Part shown: positions 1-12,961 of the stretch, piece after piece
Layout of the letters: every line of letters begins with the position of its first letter
How positions within the stretch are numbered: the first letter of the stretch is position 1
From: Arachnopeziza araneosa
Lineage: Eukaryota > Ascomycota > Leotiomycetes > Helotiales > Arachnopezizaceae
NCBI GenBank assembly: GCA_003988855.1
Contig: QYAI01000067.1
Location: 62,001-126,000 of the forward strand
Direction of reading: 5' to 3'
Length of the DNA stretch: 64,000 nt
Made by a program: the position numbers and the translations under genes
The notes under the pieces: generated by a model
What the model was told of the DNA's origin: nothing
The model's database searches: none
The model's input: only the letters and a program-made list of their open reading frames with translations

Positions 1-2015
1 AATCTTAGATTGTGAGACTTGGTATTGACGCATGGTGAGTACCATAAGTTGGTGGCTAAAGTAGAAGTTGGAAAGCTATCGTGCTTCCAACGGCGTCTTC
101 CTGTTGTTCAATCTTCCTCTTCTTTGTCAGATCTCGCTCAGCATCCACAGAGAAATTCCAAGCTCCCGAAGTACAGCCTTTGAAGATTGCCTCTGACCCA
201 CTCATCCATTTCTCATCAGCAGAGCCCTTAGATTATTAAGGTTGCAGGGTGATTTCATTGAAATGGTTGATAGGAAGCTGGCGCTTGGTTATCTTGATGT
301 CTGTTTGCTTTGGAAAGACTTTGCCTGTCCGCATTCTGCCAAGTGTTCTGGATAAGAATAAGGAAGAACATTGCTAGTGGAAAATTGATCCGAACAATTC
401 TCAATTGACGTTGTACCACAGCTAGCATCGGGGCATATGTTCACGACTCTCAGCCGCAGACAGGCCAGGAAATTTTGTATTCAGTTTCATATCAACTTGA
501 TACTCAATTAGCTCCAGTTCATGTCCTCAAATATAAAACTCACTTTAGTGATTATTCTTTCGAACCTATAAATTGCATTCATCCCACAAGATGTGATGAT
601 GGAAGCGGATATGATAGGGAGAAATATGGATTGCTGTGAAGCAGCCTTGACATATCAAAACATGTTGTCTTCTTCCAATTTCTAGTTCCGATAATCGATT
701 TCCGCTCTTTCCGAATATTTCCTATGTTCGAACCTTATTGAATCTCTCAATCGGCCAAATGAATCAACAATCACTGAGGCATGGCCATGCTTTGGGGGCC
801 ATGCACCTCTTTGACTATGAGCCCAGCTAAACCTCTCGAAACACTGAATAAATGATCCAGACTTGCTGTGAGGTTACGATGCCAGCGAGGAGGAATCTCG
901 GCCATCAATTCATAACCTTCCGTCCGTCCCTACACCTCGCCAAGGACAGCGATTCCTTATCGATAATGCTCCACGAAGGAGCTCGGATATGATATAGCAC
1001 GCGGTAGGGTAATCCTCCCAGGTGCAGTCCGGTCATATTGACCAAGGCATCGTAATTGCGAGGTGATGATTAATTGCAGCGCAGTTTGCAGGATTTCGAG
1101 ATGCCTTAGGATGGTTGCTCATTGTTGGGTTTGAAATTGATGTTGCTCGAAGGGAAATCTGGCTAATTGCATTTAGTTACGACTCTGGAAATGACGCTGG
1201 TGAAGAATATATACTAGTTGTCGAGGTATTCAAGTAACGGACCCCTCCTTCAACCCCTCAAAAGGACCATTGGACGTTGAAACTCATTCGGTCATGAATT
1301 GTCTGCTCGATTTAACGTGCAGAGCTACACGGAGCTGCGCATCAGGCTTGCTTCTCAAGAATCTCATGCGGGCTGAGGAAAGATAAAGAAAGATGGGCAA
1401 TGAAGGAGGTAAACAATAGGGAGTCATGACAGTGACCAGCATTTCCGGCCCGTAGCGTGATGAGAATACCACTGGTGGTGCTCAAATATTCGCGTGATAG
1501 GAAATTATCTCTGTAAACATCTCGTCCTTGCATACGGAAATCCTCCTCACGCAACCCTATTCGGGTGTCTGAAAATGTAAATTTCTCTTGGCATTCATCA
1601 TTCATCTCCTTACGTCTCGGGAAGATCCGAAGATCTGTTCAATAATTTACACTGCCGGCCCAGCAGAAGTTGCTGTCGGCAATACCACATTTTCCATATT
1701 AATCCTCACCTTTCTCTCGTTTTATATTAACCAAGATACCAGATCCAGATGAAGAAACGTTTCTTTGGACCCTGAAATTGCCGATGATTACATGAACGCA
1801 CACGTAACGTTTCAAGTGAATGAGAGAGTCTTGCGTGCTACCATAGCCTGATTTTCAATTTTGTATCGGCACCTATGCATTTTGTGGACATCTTCAAGCA
1901 AGTATTATTCTCCAGTTTCTCCATCAACTGAAGATGTTTCTCCCAGCCAAACATTGATTCCTCAAGAAGTTTCACCCATAATACAACCTTATTCTTTGAT
2001 ATTACAACTTCCCAA
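1..2015. other. Intergenic, no gene seen
   Basis: I see no open frame with a recognisable protein or a consistent set of splice sites here. The short frames between 1284 and 1605 lie on both strands over each other and have no family resemblance. The last few hundred bases probably hold the promoter and 5' leader of the small secreted protein that starts at 2016. Confidence 0.5.
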
Positions 2016-2511
2016 ATGTACCTCCTCACATTCCTCACAGGAGCAGCTCTGCTCATCTCTCAGGTGCACGCCACGCCAACCTTAGCAATCCCAACATTCG
2101 TCACCCCACCTCCACCAGGCTACAGAAAGTCTCACATTCCACCCCTCTCACTTCTCTACTAACAGTCCTCAGCCTATGTCACGGGTAACCCCATCTGCAA
2201 CGTCACGGGCTACACCAACATCCCAGGAAACTACAAGGAGACGATTGAAGAAAAGCACAACAGTACCATCTCCAAGTGTTTTGCCGCATGCAAGAATACG
2301 AATGGGAAATGTCTGAGCATCGGTTTTGGTACCGATGACAAGGAGTGTCTATTCTTCGATCACGTTGTAGAAGAGACACAGTTGACGAATAATTCGGAGA
2401 GGTGAGTACTATCTCTGTCTCTCAAAGTAATAATGAAACATACTAACAAAAGTTGTAGTGGGTTTGCGCATTGGGATTTGGGTTGCAGTGCTTCGACCTA
2501 TAACCAGTAGA
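2016..2511 (+). CDS. Small secreted cysteine-containing protein (PAN/Apple-like), hypothetical
   Basis: The ATG at 2016 opens a hydrophobic signal peptide (MYLLTFLTGAALLIS, then QVHA). The mature part has spaced cysteines (NPICNVTGY, SKCFAACKN, GKCLSIGF, KECLFFDH, LGCSAS), a pattern reminiscent of PAN/Apple carbohydrate- or protein-binding modules; I do not recognise the exact family. The last intron is clear: GTGAGT at 2402 to AG at 2458, joining in frame to the stop at 2509-2511. The first intron is uncertain. It must remove a TAA near 2158, and the in-frame options start at 2064 or 2100 and end at 2165; the more obvious GT at 2129 would break the frame. The product is expected to be extracellular, about 110-130 residues. 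Effector-like size and secretion are inference only. Confidence 0.6.
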
Positions 2512-2977
2512 AGTAATGAAAAAGTGTGTAGAAAGCAGTGTATATGGACTGAAACCGACGGGAATAAAAATGAGGTAAAAGCTTCTTTAATGAGATATCA
2601 AATTAGCGTTCAAAAGCAACACCACAGCAGTATGGATCGCGGTGCATCAAAAGTGAATCTCTCTTGTCATGCCCATTCTCTCACCTTGAGCTCGTCTTGT
2701 CTTGAAATCCCCTGGATCTCATATTCTTTATAAGCATCGTTTAGCCATATTCGCATGGTAGAATTTATTACCTCTGACAAAAAAGTTGTGGTGGCCGTTA
2801 ACAAAAGAGTTATCTGAAGCCAAATAAAATCCGAGATAGAGAGATATAGAGGAACTTAACAAGATTATGTTTGGAGCCGTAGCGCCAGTCTATGTGCTTT
2901 CCAGCTATATATCTATGCTCTCCAGAGCAAGACACTTTCGCATCTTTCTAGGCCACGAATGCGTCTCTATCCAAGCT
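2512..2977. other. Intergenic, 3' regions
   Basis: AT-rich spacer between two convergent genes (secreted protein on +, helicase on -). It should contain both polyadenylation regions. Nothing else is visible. Confidence 0.5.
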
Positions 2978-5900
2978 CTATTGATCCAAACCATCCAACT
3001 CCACCAAATGCATGACCGTTTCTACTACTTCGTTCCCAGATAAATCCAGACCAGGTTCATCAATCTTTCGCGCCAAGACATCGTCAAGCATACCTCGGAG
3101 TCTGCTGATAAGGACTCCGATCCTTGCCCAACCTCGCAGTCGGAGCCAACCGTCCACGAGGAGACCACGCCCCAAGGTATCTAGGGTTATTGGACCTGAG
3201 AATAAAAGAGCTGTGTATGCGTTGAATGCTGTGAGGTTGTTAGTTTTAAGCAAGCTACCCGATGAATGTAACTAGACGTACGTGTGAGATCCCGAATGAA
3301 TACTTTGCTGGTTGCCATTTTATTGAAGTAACTCATATATATACTGTTTCCTGGAAATGATTGGGCGTCAAACACCGTCGAGCTTGGATGCACGAACACT
3401 CTACCATTCTCCTGGTTAAAATACTTTATAGTTTTTGCTTCTGGGTCAAGCTCAACTGCCCCGGAGATAGAAGGAGCGAATTTTTTGTCCGGAAAATCGA
3501 TACGAGCTAGTTGTGGGTTGAATGCTCCGGCGCAAAGTGATCGAATGATAGGGATGTTAGAGTTATTCTTGTTGAGAGAAGCTATAGCTGAAGGTGACGA
3601 AGGTATGAAAGACAACTCGCGAAGAGATGTGATGTATTGGGTCCGGTTGGAAGAGATATCATTTAAGGTCTGATACGAGAGGAAATTACTTGAGCACCAA
3701 CTTCGTATCTCCCCTTGCCGAAAGCTGTACTTATTAGCATTGAAATTATGGTCTACGATAAGAACATACCTTCTATTCTCAACCATATCACTCCATTGCT
3801 CGTATGCTTTGAGATCTCCGATCAAATCGCCTTGATTCTTAGCAAATTTGGCTCTTGCATCTTTGGACTCCTCTCTTTTTTCTTGTGGTGATACAAATGG
3901 GGACTTGACTGTAAGAATGGCTGCGATGGTGACACAAGCATCAAAACAGCCAAACATAGCCCCGTATACCATCAACTTGCCACAACGAAGGTCGGCCGGG
4001 ATCATGGAGAGATGACGGCCGAGAGCTGTAAGGTCATCACCATCAAGCGCTCCCATTCTTCCCAACAGATCCAAGGCACCATCAACGGCAAGACTTTCAG
4101 GAGGCGTCAACGCACTAGCCAAGAAGGCACTAACGTCAATAATACCCATGGCACGAACTGAAAGACAAAGTTGTTCCAACGGAACCCGTCTAATTTCTGG
4201 CTCTGGCCTCGGCATCATTTTGGTCATTTCAGCATTTCGAGTGTAAAGTTTATAGCATTTGCCAGCTTGAACACGACCAGCACGACCCCGTCTCTGCTTA
4301 CACGCTGCACGAGATGCCCAAACTTCTTCTAGCTTCCTCATATTGTTTTGAGGATCATAGCTTGTCTCTTTGACGCGACCAGTGTCGATGACTGCCACGA
4401 TATCATCTATGGTGATGGAAGTCTCGGCTACATTGGTGGCTACAATCACCTTTCTCTTTCCTGCGGGGGCGTGAGGAAAGACACGCCGTTGCTCCACAGA
4501 CTGAAGTGAAGCGTGTAAAGGTAATGCGTGCAAATTCGGAATTGAGCGAAGGTGATCCAAGGTACGCGAAATCTCCACCACACCTGGCATGAAGATGAGA
4601 ATGCCACCTTCTTGATTTAAGTGGGTCAACTCTGCATCAATCTCTTTGACTGTTTGGGTGACCAAATCATAATTGATCCTCATACCAATGCCCTGAATAG
4701 CAGCCGCGACGTCTGTATCCATCCCAACAGTTTCTTCATCGTTGGCATCCGCTTTGCCTCCACGGCCGGCCCCGAATCCTGTCATTTGAATCACATCGTC
4801 AAGATAATAATCTTCAACGGGATATGTTCTTCCACTGATCTCAACTCTACCGACCCTGCCATTGATTTTGAAGTAATCTTCAAACATGTTGGCATCAAGT
4901 GTTGCACTCATGAGAATTAGTTTGAGGTCTTTGCGCCTTTTTAGCACATCTCGAAGCAAAACAAGCAAGAAATCTGTGTCGAGACTACGCTCGTGAACCT
5001 CGTCTATGATGACATGGCTAACATCAGCTAGACTCGCCACAACATCATCGCTGCTTCCTCCAGAAGTTTGCAGCCGTCTGAGTAGTACACCGGTTGTAAC
5101 AAAAGTTATTTTGGTGTTTTGGGTGGATTTCGATTCTCCTCTAATGATATATCCTACTTCTTGACCGACAGCAGAACATCTTTCTTCACTCACACGATCC
5201 GCAAGACCCAAAGCCGAAATTCTTCGAGGTTGAGTGCAGCTAAAATTATCAGAAAATCCAAGAAATACAATCAAGAAAGCTCACATAATTTTGGTGCATT
5301 CACCTAAAGATCTTGCATATAAATCATCCAAGATAAATTGAGCAGACTGTGTTGATTTTCCAGAACCAGTCTCCCCTGATATGATTGTAACCTGATAAGC
5401 ATTGACTGTATCAATAATGATATCTCTCATCTCCCATGCAGGTAGGCTTTTTCGTTGTTCTATTCGTAGTTGCAGTTTAGGATTTCCTTGACGTCTCTCC
5501 CAGTCTACTTTGCTCTTCGGATTTGGATTTCTATCAAGAGGTTTTGGGTGCCTAGAAATGCGGTGTTTCTTCCGAGGCACTAACTTAATTTCGCTGACTG
5601 TGGAAGCCGCAGCGGAGACTTCTCGAAGCTTGCCTGGTCTGTCAACAACGCTATTAAAATTCTGCTCTACCCAATCTATGAGAAAGAAAAGCATCTGCTC
5701 GCCAAGCAGATTATCATTAGCATGATTCAGAGCTTGCTTCATCATGCTCAGGCGAATGTAAGCAGGAAGAGCTGCCAAAATAGAAACAACAGGAGCTTTT
5801 TGAGGATAATTCCGGGTCTTTCTGAACTGAATGAACGGACTTGTATCGAAGCTTCGACCAGTTGCTGTCGGTTTTAAACCGATTTTGCAGACATCTTTTG

Positions 5901-7340
5901 ATGGTCGAGAGAATTGGTCGCTGAAAACAGACTGAAGACTATTCAATTCTTCTTCCCATGCACTGTTGGATAGTTCCCTCAACTCTTCGGTATCTAATCC
6001 TTCTGCTTCTTTGGCGTATTCAGAATCTTGTCCACTTGACATGAGTATTCTCTGTAGAGCTTCCGCAGCTTGACCTTCATCGCTATACTCATCGTATATT
6101 TGCTTGCAAAGGTCTAAGGAATACCCAGCTTCAGCCAATCGCTTGATGGCTGCTTCTTTCTTTAAATCACTGCTAGCCATACTGATGCCTGCCACATATC
6201 CTTCTGGTAGTGCCCATCGTGGTAGGTCATCTTCGGGAACGTGAATGAGCAACCACTCTAGGGTCTCTTCCCTATCTTTGCATACTTCTACTGCCTCCTC
6301 GATGTGACTTTTTCGGAAATGAAGTGTCTGGAGCTCGTTGATTATGGAGTGTCTTTGAAATTCTGACATAGTTGCCTCGTGAGAATTCCAAACCGCATGT
6401 CCACGAATCAGACCTTCAACTTTAGAGCGCGTTCGTTTCCCCATCTCAATTTTTGGGACTCTGGTCCAACCTTTGCTGATGTTATTGCCACCTGAGCTAG
6501 GACCTCCAGCACCGTTACTTCGAAGGGCCAATCCTACGCCGCCAGGAGCACCAGGAGTACCAGGAGTATTCAACGCCTTCTCCTTCGCCTTTTGTTGTTC
6601 CGTACGCTTCTTTTCTGCAAGGGCTTTTGCCTCGTCTCGCTCTCTCAATGTAGCAAACGGGTCGGCCTCGTACATCCAGCCTTTGCCTTCTTTGATATCT
6701 TCCTTCTTTAAAACCTCGAATTCGCCTTTCCACAAGTCTCTGTAATCAGGAGGGAGCATCATATGGATATTTCGCATGCTGCAAACTCTAAAAAGTCCGT
6801 AAGTCGCTGCAAAATGTCTTGCCTCAAGGGCCGTATCTTTCATAGCAAGATGTTTATGGCTCGGTGGAAGTTTGAATGGTGATAACTGAACAAGTTCTTG
6901 GGTTTTTGGGTTCTTGGCTTTGAGGATAACCATTGACGAGAACCCTTCGGGAGTTTTAGACTGCAAACAACCGCATGATTAGAAATACATTCTATTAGGA
7001 TGGTTGAGAGTCTCACCATTGTATACTCCGGCTTTTCCCACCGTTGTTTCTGACAATGTTCAGATAACATATTAACTGGAAGCTTGCCTGTCCATGATGC
7101 GCCTCCAATTAATTTCTTAACGTCTGGCCTCTTGGGGGCCTCTCCCAGCAGTCCAACTCCATCTTGGGCGGAAGATCCGGCGGAGGCTCCCGTATTGCTG
7201 GTTGACTGCTTTTTAGGCTTGGGATCTTTGTCGGAATTCGAAAAAACGATGAAGCTATCATCAGCGGCTGCAGCTGGCGACGGTTTCTTTGTACTTCCTC
7301 CACCAGGCTTGGCACCCTTTGGTTGACCTTTCTTGACCAT
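2978..7340 (-). CDS. DHX57-type DExH-box ATP-dependent RNA helicase
   Basis: Four exons read cleanly: 7340-7017, 6960-5285, 5239-3282 and 3228-2978, giving 1402 residues, close to the usual length of DHX57/YLR419W-like proteins. The N terminus is basic and low-complexity (MVKKGQPKGAKPGGG). It is followed by a UBA-like helical segment and an RWD-like region. The helicase core then shows the P-loop SGETGSGKST at about residue 640, DEVH (motif II), MSATL (III), VATNVAETSIT (V) and QRRGRAGR (VI). Winged-helix/HA2 and OB-fold segments follow, ending with LFSGPITLD and a short tail. Introns are 45-56 nt with GTGAGA, GTGAGC and GTACGT donors. The start at 7340 is preferred over an in-frame upstream ATG at 7361 because the MVKKGQPKG start is typical of the family. 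The family unwinds RNA with ATP; the exact substrate is not established by sequence. No lesions were seen. Confidence 0.93.
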
Positions 7341-9278
7341 TATGGAGAGAAAGAATGCCAAATATTAGCGGATCTATGCAGATCTGGAGGTGACATAATT
7401 TCTGATAACCTTAGCTATGAATGAGTGATAGCGCCTCGCACCGGGGTCCGTGCGCAAGGCTGCGATCACGCCAGCTGGAAGAACTTCATTTTATTTCACT
7501 TCATTTACATTTGATAAGCGCTAGGAACGAAATTGGTTCCATTGTTGTCGAGTATCATTTTAATCGCGATCATTTGCATATTCCTTTAGAGTTTGTATTC
7601 AAGTGTGCGTCAACGCTTGAATCATTATCTGAACATTCTGCGGGAAAGTTCTCTCTTCTGAGACGTAAAAACCCAATCGAAAAGAAGCTGCTGAGATGAT
7701 GGCCGTGTGGCGTATGCAAGTTAGCGCTGAGACATATCAGTTCTTTGACTTCTTCCAATCAATAGTTGTTCGGTGCTCATGGGTTTGTTGTTTTTCCAAC
7801 AAGGCTGCGTTTTGGGCAGGATAGATAAAGCTGGCCTAGCTCTTTCTGCAGCTAAAGATTCGTGCAACTCCCAGTGTTGAATCAGGCTCCGTTTTGTGGT
7901 TGCTTCACCTGTTTCTTGTTTATCTTCCAAATTTTTGCAGCGCCACCGAGTTCACTATAAGACTTAGGGCTCTGGCAGAGAATTGTCAGCTATCGAAGAT
8001 GTCATTGCAAAATGGGCGTACAAGGCAATCGTCTTCTTTCATCTTAGACTTTCGTACACAATGCTGGGCCATTTATTGAATAGCATACTTGTTAAACATC
8101 AGTTACCATTTCCAGCCCTCAAGATTATGCCAATCTTGTAGCAACCCATGCGCATCAAGGGACTGGTGATTCTCTACATCCCGGCCTCAATTACGAAAAT
8201 CTCTCAGCATATCTCCTACAGTCTTGCCAGCAATCGTACCTGCTGCGAACAACATACAGAAAGTCGAACGAAACTTCTCATGCTTACAAGGACCCAGATT
8301 CTGCTGTTCTCTATGATCTGAAACAGGAGACTTGCGCAGTGGCAGCTGAAGCAACCTGAAGTAGCAAGGCACTAAAGGAATAGCACTTTGAAGGCAAAAG
8401 TAGAATTGACAGCCACTAGGTTTATGCATCTCTCTTGCTTAAATGTATCAATAGCTTGAAATTGTTATTGCGTCCCTCCGATGAGTTTATAGACTCACTT
8501 ATACCAGCTGCCCAACAACAGCGTAAGAACAAATGCCACTTTACTAAAGAAACAAAGACAAAAACGAATCCTCTCAGAATCCCTAGTTTGATTGTAAAAA
8601 TAATAATCACAACACAAACAAAACCCAGTCAAACTAATTGAACATTTAACTTTCGTTGTTCATCCAATAGGATATTCCTTTCTAAAAACCATTTCTAGAA
8701 ACCAATAAAGATGGGTGATGGAACTAGAAACCTTCTTTAGCGGGAAATGACTCAGATTATCAGTACGAGGCCGGAAGGCTATTTCACAGGCTGTAGAATG
8801 ATCTCAACTGATCGTTTAGGGGGTAGCGAGTCATTAAGAATAGGCGATTGCCCCTCACAGTACTAAGCTGCTTCATTGCCTTTGTCGGAGTATTTGACTA
8901 ATCTCTTAAGGTGAAAAAGGAAGATGAGGGATTATTAGAGCAATCTTCACATGATGATAGAGCTCCCAGTTATTACTCGCTTCTATTCGTGCCAGCAAGG
9001 CAACCTTCTCGGCGTTGTGACTGCGGGCAAATTCGGCATGTGGGAAGGCATCACTCAATCCCCGTTTTCGTCTCTCAGCCCACCGGAATCTCGTCCCACC
9101 ATCCGGAAAGCGATATCGCAAGTAGGAGGGGTGGAGGAGGGGTTGATAGCCTTGTTGGCAAGCGGCTTCATCTCCCCCCTCTACACTTATTACAATCCCT
9201 TCGCCCGACCAAAGTAGGCTTCATATTCTCGGTGAGCCTTTTAAGATTTTGATCGTCGCAAAACTACGCCCAGTCAAC
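7341..9278. other. Intergenic, no convincing gene
   Basis: Nearly 2 kb with only short, overlapping frames on both strands and no recognisable protein. The part next to 7340 must carry the helicase promoter. The rest is of ordinary composition; I see no repeat or RNA gene. Confidence 0.45.
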
Positions 9279-9485
9279 ATGCCTCAATCTTGTACCGAGA
9301 ACAACAAATCCTGCGAGAAGGCTCAGCCATGGAAGGCGCACTGGCCGCCAGCCTCGAAGGCTTCGTCGGGCGTCGAATACGGTGTCGAGAAGGGTGAGAT
9401 CATTGTTGTGGACGGCACGTCGTCTAAAGTCAGCTCACCTCCCATGGCTGACGCGAATCTCCCAAAAGAAATTGAAGAATGCTGA
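9279..9485 (+). CDS. Possible small hypothetical protein, 68 residues
   Basis: An ATG at 9279 in a reasonable fungal start context (GTCAACATGCC) opens a single-exon frame to a TGA at 9483-9485. The product is hydrophilic with no signal peptide or membrane segment and contains two early cysteines (QSCTENNKSCEKAQ). I do not recognise it. The only support is the frame, the start context and slightly higher GC than its surroundings; it could be chance. Confidence 0.3.
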   Translation: MPQSCTENNKSCEKAQPWKAHWPPASKASSGVEYGVEKGEIIVVDGTSSKVSSPPMADANLPKEIEEC

Positions 9486-9790
9486 GACGGGTCGGGATGT
9501 AAGTGAGCATCTCATAGAAGAAATTTGGATGATCTGAGCTAAGTTATACAGTGTGTGAACTTTGTTCGACACCATTATATCTGCAAGATTTCTGGCTGGA
9601 ATTTGTCAACTAGATTTTTGACCTTTCTTGGGGATTTTCGTCGAGTTTGTTTGCCTTTCAGAGTATGATGTTGTTTGATTTGCACTGCGCTTTGTAGACC
9701 GAGATGAATATATAAGATCAATTCATAGCTTGCATTCAATGATAGACAGTTCCAGCGCTCGAAGACCTTTGTAAACCGGTTCGCGTGCCT

Positions 9791-10884
9791 TTACCACCGA
9801 ACAAGAACTCGAAATTCAATACTTTCTCGACGAAAATCGGATTTGGTCGTGTTAGGATTATCAAACGAAGCATGTGGCACACCTAGAAGCCTTGATAAGC
9901 TTTCTTGCAGAGAACGTAAGGCAGACTTACCAGGCGATGCTCCCAGCCTCGACTCGCTATCCGCATTCTTGAAGATAAGAAGTTCTGCTGGTAATTGATT
10001 GGACAAATAGTACCATTTCTGATCTGGGTTGAAATGTACTTGAGTGTTCTCAAATACTGCATCTTGGTCAACAACATCTCCTGCCATGGTGTCATTCTCG
10101 AAATCGACGGTTGTTGCATCACACATTGCAAGCGGCCAGTCTACCAAAGGGCCTTGCAAAGGATGCCATACGCTGTTTCGAATAGTTAGCTCGGCAATTT
10201 TTTGGATCAAGTTCCAGTATTTGCAAAGCTGTCAGGCCCGGCAATGAAATGACTCAAAGTCATTGTAAACTTACTTCACACATTGCCATCTCCCATCAAG
10301 GACGGTGTCCGCCTTGTTCCCGTAGAGATCTTGAATAATTTTGCATCCAGCATCATAAGTATGGTCTATGCTAACTATGAGAGCTTGTCATACATTTTGG
10401 AAGAAGAAAGACATACCAATGTGCGCTGCCGATGCCGGCTGTTGTGACCGATAAACCTCACCGGTAGCGATGGGCCAATTTGAATCTCGTCGTCGTATCT
10501 GATATCTTCAGCTGACTGTCTATTCCGATTCTTGAAAAATACCACGTAGTCCAAAATCTCTACAGAATTAGCTTTGAGTGCCTTCTTGACGCTGTCGGCG
10601 ACCTCATGCTGATGAAAGGATTCAATCTTGTCGGTATCATTGTAATCTTCATAGCTCATGCAGCTTTGAGCGTTTGCAACCGTGAATCCACAATTTTCGT
10701 AATCTGTGCTAGTCTCATTTCGCAAGTCGTAGAATTTCACTTTGTGCAGCATTCGTTCGACGTTCGTTTGCGGAAAGCCATCCACTTTATACCTTAGAGT
10801 GTAAGGCTTCACTGAGTCGTAGAGGGCATTGCGAGATAGGAAATAGACACTCCCTTCCAGGGATAAATCAACCTTTGAAGGCAT
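9791..10884 (-). pseudogene. CmcJ-like 2-oxoglutarate/Fe(II) oxygenase, frame not closing
   Basis: Three segments read as one CmcJ/AsaB-like fungal oxygenase. They are 10884-10417 (GFTVANAQSCMSYEDY, SFHQHEVADSV), 10370-10275 (DHTYDAGCKIIQ, LDGRWQCV) and 10172-9791 (NVWHPLQGPLVDWPLAMCDA, QKWYYLSNQLP, GVPHASFDNP, RESIEFR). The last intron (10274-10173) is clean. The first junction (donor GTATGT at 10416, acceptor at 10371) leaves one base too many: the exons sum to 946 nt. The family-like reading upstream of it is only recovered in another frame, as if about 13 nt near 10440-10455 were extra. A weaker donor (GTTTAT near 10448) would restore the frame but remove the histidine expected before the I-D pair. 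So this is either damaged or uses an odd splice. Members usually hydroxylate or desaturate small molecules in secondary metabolism. Confidence 0.6.
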
Positions 10885-11107
10885 GGTAGTTCTCTGTTAT
10901 TATTTGTTAGTAGAAGAACTTACATCGGCTTTGGGAGGAAAGAGTCGCCGAGATAGGTGCTTGACAGCTCAGCCAGCACACGTGACCAGATGAGTAGAGG
11001 AATTCCATTTGTTTGGTTCACGGAACAAAAGGTTGATGTAGATAATAGACACAATAAAATCTGTATTGATCTCTTTCTATATATTAAACTAAATGAGATA
11101 AAAATTT

Positions 11108-12961
11108 TCACGAAACTCCAACCTTACCCCACGACTCCTCATAAAGTGCTCGGATTGGCGCAACTACATACTTTTCAACATCAACTTGGAAGTTAACATC
11201 CCTCTCTGAATTGAGATATTTCGATCCATTTTCAGAAATAATAGCGTGAGTTAAGCAAGTCATCACAATGTCAGAGTAACACTTTCCTGCCTCATCGTGA
11301 ACTCGACCGTTCTCCACGAGCTCTTTTGCTGTCATGAAATCCAGCATATCTTCCTGGTCAGCTTCCATAGTTCCCGCTGATCTCATGTCACATAGACGCT
11401 GACCAAGAGCCAGTTCGACCAGTGCAAATCCAAGTCTGGTTAGTATAGGCTCTCCGATACAAGCCCAGAAAGCTGAGGTTGAGGGTGTGTGTGTCGGCGT
11501 TCCAGGTTTCGAAGGCTGTGAATTTTGTGTCGAGAAAAACTTTTGTGTGACGAAAATTTGGGATTTATCGCCTTTAAGCATGGCAAAATCTTGCCACGTC
11601 CACCACATGGTAAGCCACGCTGTCTTATAAAATTGAAGAATTGCGAGGCTCAAACCTAGCGCAAGATCCATCCGCTTTTTCCTGGTTGCCTCCCATTTCT
11701 GAGCTGGGGGAAGATAATCATCGAGGCAGACCAGAGTTGGAGTTTGTAAGGATTCTCCCCCGAGTGAGGTGACGTTGATTTTATACTTCTTCTCTTTCAA
11801 TCCCAACACACCAAAGCATGATGTGGAAGTAGCGGTAGAAGAGCCATCCCCAAGTGTCCTTATGAAGTGGCAGAGATTCTGAATAAGACCGCCATCTTCT
11901 ATAGATTTACCATTATTTTGGCTCACGGAAATTGATCGGCCACGGAATGGAGGTGGTGACCCAATTGGGCTGCCAAGCGAGGATTGCACTGTATCCAAGC
12001 TTCCTCGATGGGACCAACGCCTCGACTCCCTCGAAAATAGGCTAGAGCATAATAAGTCACTGCTTGAAAGGAGTTAAAAATTCGTTAAGCGTACCTTATT
12101 TCATCAAGACTTTCTTGGCTTGCTCCACGAGAAGAGTTTGGTAGTGATAAGTCTTGCTGTGTAATGGTATCGACCATGGATTCACTGACCGGAAAAAGAA
12201 GATCCATAGGTCTCTTCAGATCAATTATATCAGGGAACGGTAGTCCAAGATTTGCCTCATGTGGAACATTGCATTGGCATTTGTATCCTTCGTAAATGGC
12301 GTCGAATAGCTCATTGGCATGTTTGCTAATACTGCTGAGGTCTTCGGGTACCCGCTTTGGTGCAGGTTTAGGAAGCTTTCCTTGAGGTTGAAAGCCAGGG
12401 CTCGTGTAATTCATTAGAAGTCTTTGTAAACGGCTATTATAACCATGCAACTGGTCGATGTTATCCTTCATTGTCGATTGTAGCAACTTCATGTACCTGA
12501 TAGTATTTCGGAATCTTGGGTGAGACGCTTCCTAAAGCAAGGTTAGCGCCATTAAGTACTATATTATATGTGTGTGAGTTCATGCTGACTGGAGAGATTT
12601 CTTGACTTTGAAGCTTATCTTTTACAGCTTTAAGTAGCTGATCCATCTCTTGCAAAGTTTTCAGAACGAGGGCAGATCTCTCAGGGCCGAGGCGATGATG
12701 TAGAATGGCATGCAATGTAGGATCTTCCCAAAGTCGCGTACTTGACTCGTTCCCTTGAGTGAGTTGATGAAGCCTACCATCTGGGATATCGGCGCCAAGT
12801 AGGTGCTGAATGCAGTCCACGTAGATAACTTGCTCGGTCTCACACTCGTCGAAGAGCAGAGCCCACCCTTTTCCATCCTTCGCATTCTTGTATGCTTGGA
12901 GAGCATTAACAACCAACGGGTAGATGCCTAAGATTACACCAATAGCTTCAAACCCAGACAT
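11108..12961 (-). CDS. DUF7580-type fungal protein (HET/STAND-associated family)
   Basis: Three exons: 12961-12590, 12531-12095 and about 12041-11108, giving about 580 residues. The start MSGFEAIGVILGIYPLVVNAL is the typical hydrophobic N terminus of this fungal family (it is not a secretion signal). A helical middle with FRNTIRYMK and a charged linker follow. The C-terminal half has the DUF7580 hallmarks: a helix with LALGLSLAILQFYKTAWL, then TRLGFALVELALGQRL and a C-terminal helix ending in YEESWG. The first intron (12589-12532, donor GTCAGC) is fixed by frame. The second begins at 12094, but three acceptors in the same frame are possible (12063, 12060, 12042). The frame is intact. The biochemical role of the family is unknown; such genes often sit beside NLR-like receptors, as here. 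Confidence 0.8.

Noticed and set aside
3187..3275. Apparent reading of the helicase frame past 3282 to a stop
   Set aside because: The GTACGT donor at 3281 and CTAAC...CACAG acceptor join to the conserved LFSGPITLD end; the run-on frame is intron.
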